Origin: Combretum micranthum
Taxonomy: Eukaryota > Streptophyta > Magnoliopsida > Myrtales > Combretaceae
DNA: 64,000 nt
Reading direction: 5' to 3'
Assembly: GCA_024138025.1 (NCBI GenBank)
Contig: JAMXBD010000365.1
Location: forward strand, 1 to 64,000
Positions within the stretch are counted from its first letter, which is position 1. Every line of letters starts with the position of its first letter. The notes under the pieces are model-generated. The model worked only from the letters and a program-made list of their open reading frames with translations. It was not told where the DNA came from and searched no databases. Below, in pieces: positions 59,945 through 64,000 of the stretch. Made by a program: the position numbers and the translations under genes.

Positions 59945-61161
59945 TCATGTTTCGTATAAAGCTCGATAGAATAATACAATGTATATTGTCTCAGTCTGTG
60001 CATGATCCACACCACCACAACAGGTTCTTTCCACTTCAGTATACTTCTGTTCTCCTTCAGTGAATTTCTTACTCAAATAGTAAATAGCCCGTTCTTTCCC
60101 ATCTTCATCTTTCTGTCCAAGCATACCTCCCATTGATTCAGGAAGTACCGTCAAATATAGGAAAAGAGGGCGACCAGGTGTTGGTGCTACTAACACTGGT
60201 GGATTCATCAGATATTGCTTGATTTCATCAAATGCTTCTTGACAATCTTTATCCCAATCAATAGCTGCATTTTTCCTCAACAATCTGAATAGAGGGCGAC
60301 ATTTGTCGGTTAATTGAGATATAAACCGAGCAATATTCAAGCGTCCCAATATGCCCCTGACCTCTTTGATCGTCTTCGGGGGAGGTAATTCAAGTATGGC
60401 TTTAACTTTATCCGGGTCAACTTCTATTCCTTGTTGACTGACTACGAATCCCAACAACTTCCCTGAGGTCACCCCAAATGTACACTTTTCGGGATTCAAC
60501 TTAAGATGGAATTTCCGTAATCTATCAAATAATTCCTCAATATTTCCACATGATCCTCATCTTCCTTAGACTTAGCAATCATATCATCACACATACTTCA
60601 CTTCTTGATGCATCATGTCATGAAACAAGGTGACCATCGCCCTTTGATATGTTGCCCCGTTTTTAAGGCCGAAAGGCATGACTTTGTAGCAGAATGTTCC
60701 CCAAGTAGTAATGAAGGTTGTCTTAGTTTTATCCTCTTCTGCCATTTTAATCTGATTATATCCCGAAAAGCCATCCATGAATGAAAATAGATGGTTTCTA
60801 GCCGTATTATCCACCAAGACATCTATGTGAGGTAAGGGGAAATTATCTTTGGGCGTGGCTTGGTTTAAATCGCGAAAGTCTACACAAACTCTAACCTTTC
60901 CATTCTTTTTAAGTACCGGACCACATTAGCCACCCATTCAGGATAATCGGATACCTCTATAAAACCGACTTCCAACAATTTCTTTACTTCTTCTTTAATC
61001 TTGAGCAAGATATCTGGTCTAAATCGTCTTAATTTTTGCTTCTTTGGTTTGATATCTGCTTTAGTTGGTAATTTATGAACCACTATAGAGGTATCCAAAC
61101 CAGGCATATCTTCGTAGGACCATGCAAACACGTCTAAGTAATCAGTCAATAATCTTATCAA
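59945..61161 (-). pseudogene. reverse transcriptase and RT-linked RNase H of the Ogre/Tat-like element
   Basis: Starts with LTDYLDVFAWSYEDMPGLD (about 61,090-61,160), then VKKLLEVGFIEVSDYPEWVA, SFMDGFSGYNQIKM (~60,750-60,790) and GTFCYKVMPFGLKNGATYQR (~60,640-60,700). The catalytic YVDD motif is split by one extra base at 60,589. MNPEKCTFGVTSGKLLGFVV and the connection domain follow, then the RNase H text LFLYLTVLPESMGGMLGQ and AIYYLSKKF. Frame changes near 60,920 and 60,830 also break it. The enzyme cannot be active as written. Confidence 0.85.
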
Positions 61162-61415
61162 TCTTTCTCGTTGCTCAGCGGATAAGGTGTGCCTATTTTC
61201 AAATTTTTAGGCTCATCTTCAGTTCCAACATTCACTACTTCTGTAGGTTCACTGATCTCAATTCTGCCTTGTTCATATTTTTGCCAACTTTTCTCTATCC
61301 CAGTGTGATCACTAATGTCATGTTCAACGACTAACTCATTAGGGTTAGAAATGATATCAGTATTTTCGTTATCTATCGCGCAAGATATCTCTTACTTTCA
61401 CCATTATCATCAGAT

Positions 61416-61581
61416 CTGAAAAAAACAATAAAGAAAGAGAAAAAAAGAAGAAATGTGAGAGAAAAGAGAAAGAGATGAAAGAAACAAAGAATCTTTATTA
61501 ATGACTATGATTCATGGAGTACATTTGAGCAATTGATAAAAGAAACAAAACATAAAAACCCTTCATGAATTCAACCCTTAC
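61416..61581 (-). other. candidate spliceosomal intron between protease and RT
   Basis: On the minus strand TTTGA|GTAAGG (donor at 61,581) is followed by 166 bp containing about 70 bases of almost pure pyrimidine and the acceptor TTTTTTTCAG|ATCTG (61,416). The gag-pro ORF closes with TAA inside the donor (GAGTAA), so splicing would remove the stop. Ogre elements are known for an intron at this place. Further frame shifts after the acceptor mean this copy would still not give an intact fusion. Confidence 0.6.
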
Positions 61582-62573
61582 TCAAAGGTAACCCTAGAGT
61601 TATTAATGGGGATAGTGAACCAATTATTCAACTCCCGAACTGGACAGGAGCTGCAAGAAGGCTTCAGAACTGATGCAGTATCTGGTTTCTGGACATAAGC
61701 CGGTTGTGGGAATGTGACTTTGATATCTGGAGACTCAATAGGGGTATTATACCATTCTTCTCCTTTCTTCTTTCGGGCTTTCTTTTTCATCTCTTCTATC
61801 TCAATCGGAGTAGGGACATATCCCAGTCCAAATGTCCCTCTTTTTGAATCATATTGGCTTCTTCAAAGATTTGTAAACCAAAGTCTTCGGATCCTTCTTC
61901 GCCAATATAGGGTATAGCAGTGTCTTTGAAGATAGCATGGTCTTGTTCTCCTAGCACCGTAACGATTTGTCCATTTGTTATAAACTTGACCATCTGATGC
62001 AGACTAGACGGTATTGCCCCAGCTGAGTGAATCCAAGGCCTTCCAAGCAACAAATTGAATGATCTTGGTATGTCTAGAACTTGGAACGGAATAGTAAAGT
62101 CTTGTGGGCCAATAGTAACTTCCAAGTCTATTTCTCCTGATATGCCTCTCTTGGATCCATCAAAAGCTCTAACAATAGTAGAACTGGACCGGAGGTTAGA
62201 TGCATCGATACCAAGTAAGTTCAAAGTAGCCAATGGACAAACATTCAAAGACGACCCATTATCGATGAGGACTCGGGCTACAATCATTCCATTACATTTG
62301 GCCATTATGAATAGGGGCTTTGTGTTGAGTGCCTTCTGCTCCCAACTCATCAGGTGAGAAAGAGATTTGATCCAAAGCAAATACCGAATTTACTACATGT
62401 TCCATTGTTTCAGTAGCAACACCTTCGGGAACCTTGATTTGTTGGAGTATCTTAAAGAGAGCCTCCCGGTGTTTTTCAGAAGTCATTAACAAACCCATTA
62501 AGGATATTTGAGCCGGGACTTTAGCGAGTTGATCAGCAATCTTATAATCACTTATCTTCATAATCTTGGTCAA
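61582..62573 (-). pseudogene. protease region of the Ogre/Tat-like element
   Basis: ORF 61,796-62,380 carries CNGMIVARVLIDNGSSLNVC (aspartic protease, D-N-G-S at the active site), VRAFDGSKRGISGEI, VLDIPRSFNLLLGRPWIHSA and LHQMVKFI. The preceding ORF 62,292-62,573 holds the linker (SLMGLLMTSEKHREALFKIL). ORF 61,578-61,790 is the acidic/lysine-rich tail leading to the donor site. In this clade DNGSS in place of D(T/S)G is usual. Frame changes occur near 62,300-62,370 and 61,790. Confidence 0.82.
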
Positions 62574-64000
62574 GCTGTTTTCTCATCAGATTCCTCCTCC
62601 TTTTTCTTATCTTTTCTTAGTGGGAAGAATTCCTCTGCCAATGTTTTCTCTCTTTCGGGCTCTGAAGCTTTCCCAAGTTTTCCGACCATGGGCCTAGGAA
62701 CTTGATTAACAGCTTGATAGTTGAACGGGGCGGCTTTATAGTCTTTCGGTGCAATGGGCACATGGAATTGATACCTCATCGATTTCACCTCATATGGGGC
62801 TTCTTTCTGCTCTCCTTGACATTGGATAACTATCTTCTTTGGATTGGACTGGATCATTCCGATAAAAGGCTCGGGTTCTTCAATCGTGATCATGTTGATC
62901 GTGGGCCCATGGTTTGGGAGAGGATTGGTGTTGACATTAGGGGTCGGGGTTTCAATGAAATCTAGTTGGACCAATTTAGCATCAATGAGGTCTTGAATCT
63001 TGTTCCGAAGCCTCCAACAATAGTCAGTAGAATGACCTATTTGCCCCAAATGATAATCGCATTTTTGCTCGGGGTTATAATATCTGGGTTTGTAGTCTTC
63101 TCTAGGTGTTTCAAAGGTGATCAGATTGTCAGCTCTAAGCCGGGCTAGAACTTGGCTAAGGGGTACAAATTTGGTGAACTGTCTTCTGGGTCTATTGAAT
63201 GGTTGGTTTTGGGATTGTGGTTGTTGTGACGGGTGAAGGGTTGATTAGTGTTTGGGGTTTGTTGGTAGGTGTAGGATTGAGTAGGTTTAGTGTATGGGGT
63301 TGAGCTGACTACACTGACAGTGGTATCCTTCCCTTTGTTATTGTTGGAGTACTTGAAATTTGTAGCCTTTTTCTCCACGTGGATCCTCCCGGTAATAATG
63401 GCACTTTCAATTCTACACCCGGCCAATACTATCTCAGAGAAATTAGCAGTAGTGTGTCCAATGAGATGAGTAAAGAAGGTTCTTCTAAAGTATTGATGAA
63501 AGTGAATGTCAAATCTTTCTCCGGGATAGGGGTAGATACCATAGATGCCATTGATCTCCATCTTTGAGCATATTCCTTAAAGGACTCATCTTTCTTCTTC
63601 CTCATATTACTTAAATCCCACATAGAAGGGGCCACTTCAATATTGAACTTATATTGATTGTAGAAAGCCCTAGCCAATTTGTCCCAAGTATTAATCTCAT
63701 CAAGATCCAAATGAGCATACCATGCTAAAGCTGGACCGGTAAGGCTATCCTGAAAAGTTTGGATCATGAATTGCTCATATTGAGTGTACCGGCTCATCTT
63801 CCTCACATAGAGCCTAGTATGCAACTTTGGACAACCAGTACCATCATACTTTCAAAGTCGGGAATCTTGAACTTCTCGGGAAAGCTCCCGCTTCGATTGT
63901 AGGAAAGCTTGTGATTCCAGTTTGATCAAATCCTTCCATTTTCTCAAAAACTTTGAGTTTCTCATTGAATTGAGAAAGAAGCCTTTTCTCCATTTCTTTG
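62570..64000 (-). pseudogene. gag of the Ogre/Tat-like element (5' end beyond the window)
   Basis: Reads YEQFMIQTFQDSLTGPALAW, then YAHLDLDEINTWDKLARAF, QYKFNIEVAPSMWDL and KKKDESFKEYAQRWR (63,630-63,790). The zinc-knuckle variant C-x2-H with GHSTDYCWRLRNKIQDLIDA follows (about 62,980-63,070), then a proline-rich part with FIGMIQSNPKKIVIQ. Gag forms the particle shell. Frame changes at about 63,560 and 63,050-63,145 break it. The first part of gag lies outside the window. Confidence 0.85.

Larger units (their letters stand above)
53913..64000 (-). mobile_element. Ogre/Tat-like Ty3/gypsy retrotransposon, 5' end beyond the window
   Basis: Read on the minus strand: gag (from the window edge), protease, candidate intron, RT, RNase H, archaeal-type RNase H, integrase (pol stop TGA at 58,000), a repeat-rich 3' zone, a polypurine tract and the 3' LTR. 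Dual RNase H, LGRPWIH protease text and a pro-RT intron point to the Ogre/Tat group. At least eight frame changes inactivate it. The 5' LTR and primer-binding site are outside the window, so the target duplication cannot be checked. Confidence 0.9.

Overview
The window looks like plant nuclear DNA, most likely from a eudicot. It is AT-rich, has one spliced host gene with plant-type introns, and is otherwise packed with degraded plant retrotransposons (Ty3/gypsy, Ty1/copia, a LINE fragment) and small DNA transposons. Nothing in it is prokaryotic or organellar. All product names come from reading the translated sequence by eye; no database search was run.

Left end (1-8.7 kb). Two same-family large LTRs lie on the minus strand, one apparently inserted into the other (junction at 598/599). 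After a 50-base poly-G run comes a decayed Ty1/copia pol on the minus strand (6.47-8.66 kb). A 713-bp hAT-type MITE with an 8-bp target duplication sits inside it.

Host gene (10.65-17.89 kb, minus strand). Six exons encode a GT90 / DUF821 'O-glucosyltransferase rumi homolog', a type II membrane protein of about 510 residues. All splice sites and phases fit, but exon 3 carries a one-base frameshift. An upstream in-frame GT donor could bypass it.

Middle (18-53.9 kb). MITEs occur at 19.1-20.4, 21.9-22.3 and 23.0-23.3 kb. A three-level transposon nest follows. An old chromovirus-like gypsy (25.2-26.65 plus 42.39-44.06 kb) was split in its reverse transcriptase by a Tat-clade gypsy (26,655-42,383, target duplication CTTAA). 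That element was in turn hit by a 3.3-kb solo LTR (33,812-37,104, target duplication CCCCC) of the same family as the left-end LTRs. Downstream of its integrase the Tat element carries an antisense gene remnant, with a domain resembling PF04195 ('putative gypsy type transposon'), a coiled coil and intron-like gaps. From 44 to 53.9 kb are AT-rich intergenic DNA, a LINE RNase H remnant, a possible decayed LTR and one exon-like ORF of unknown identity.

Right end (53.9-64 kb). A minus-strand Ogre/Tat-like gypsy fills the rest: 3' LTR (53,913-56,445), polypurine tract, a tandem-repeat-rich 3' untranslated zone, integrase, two RNase H domains, RT, a candidate intron between protease and RT, then protease and gag running off the window edge. 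Frameshifts, including one in the catalytic YVDD motif, make it non-autonomous.
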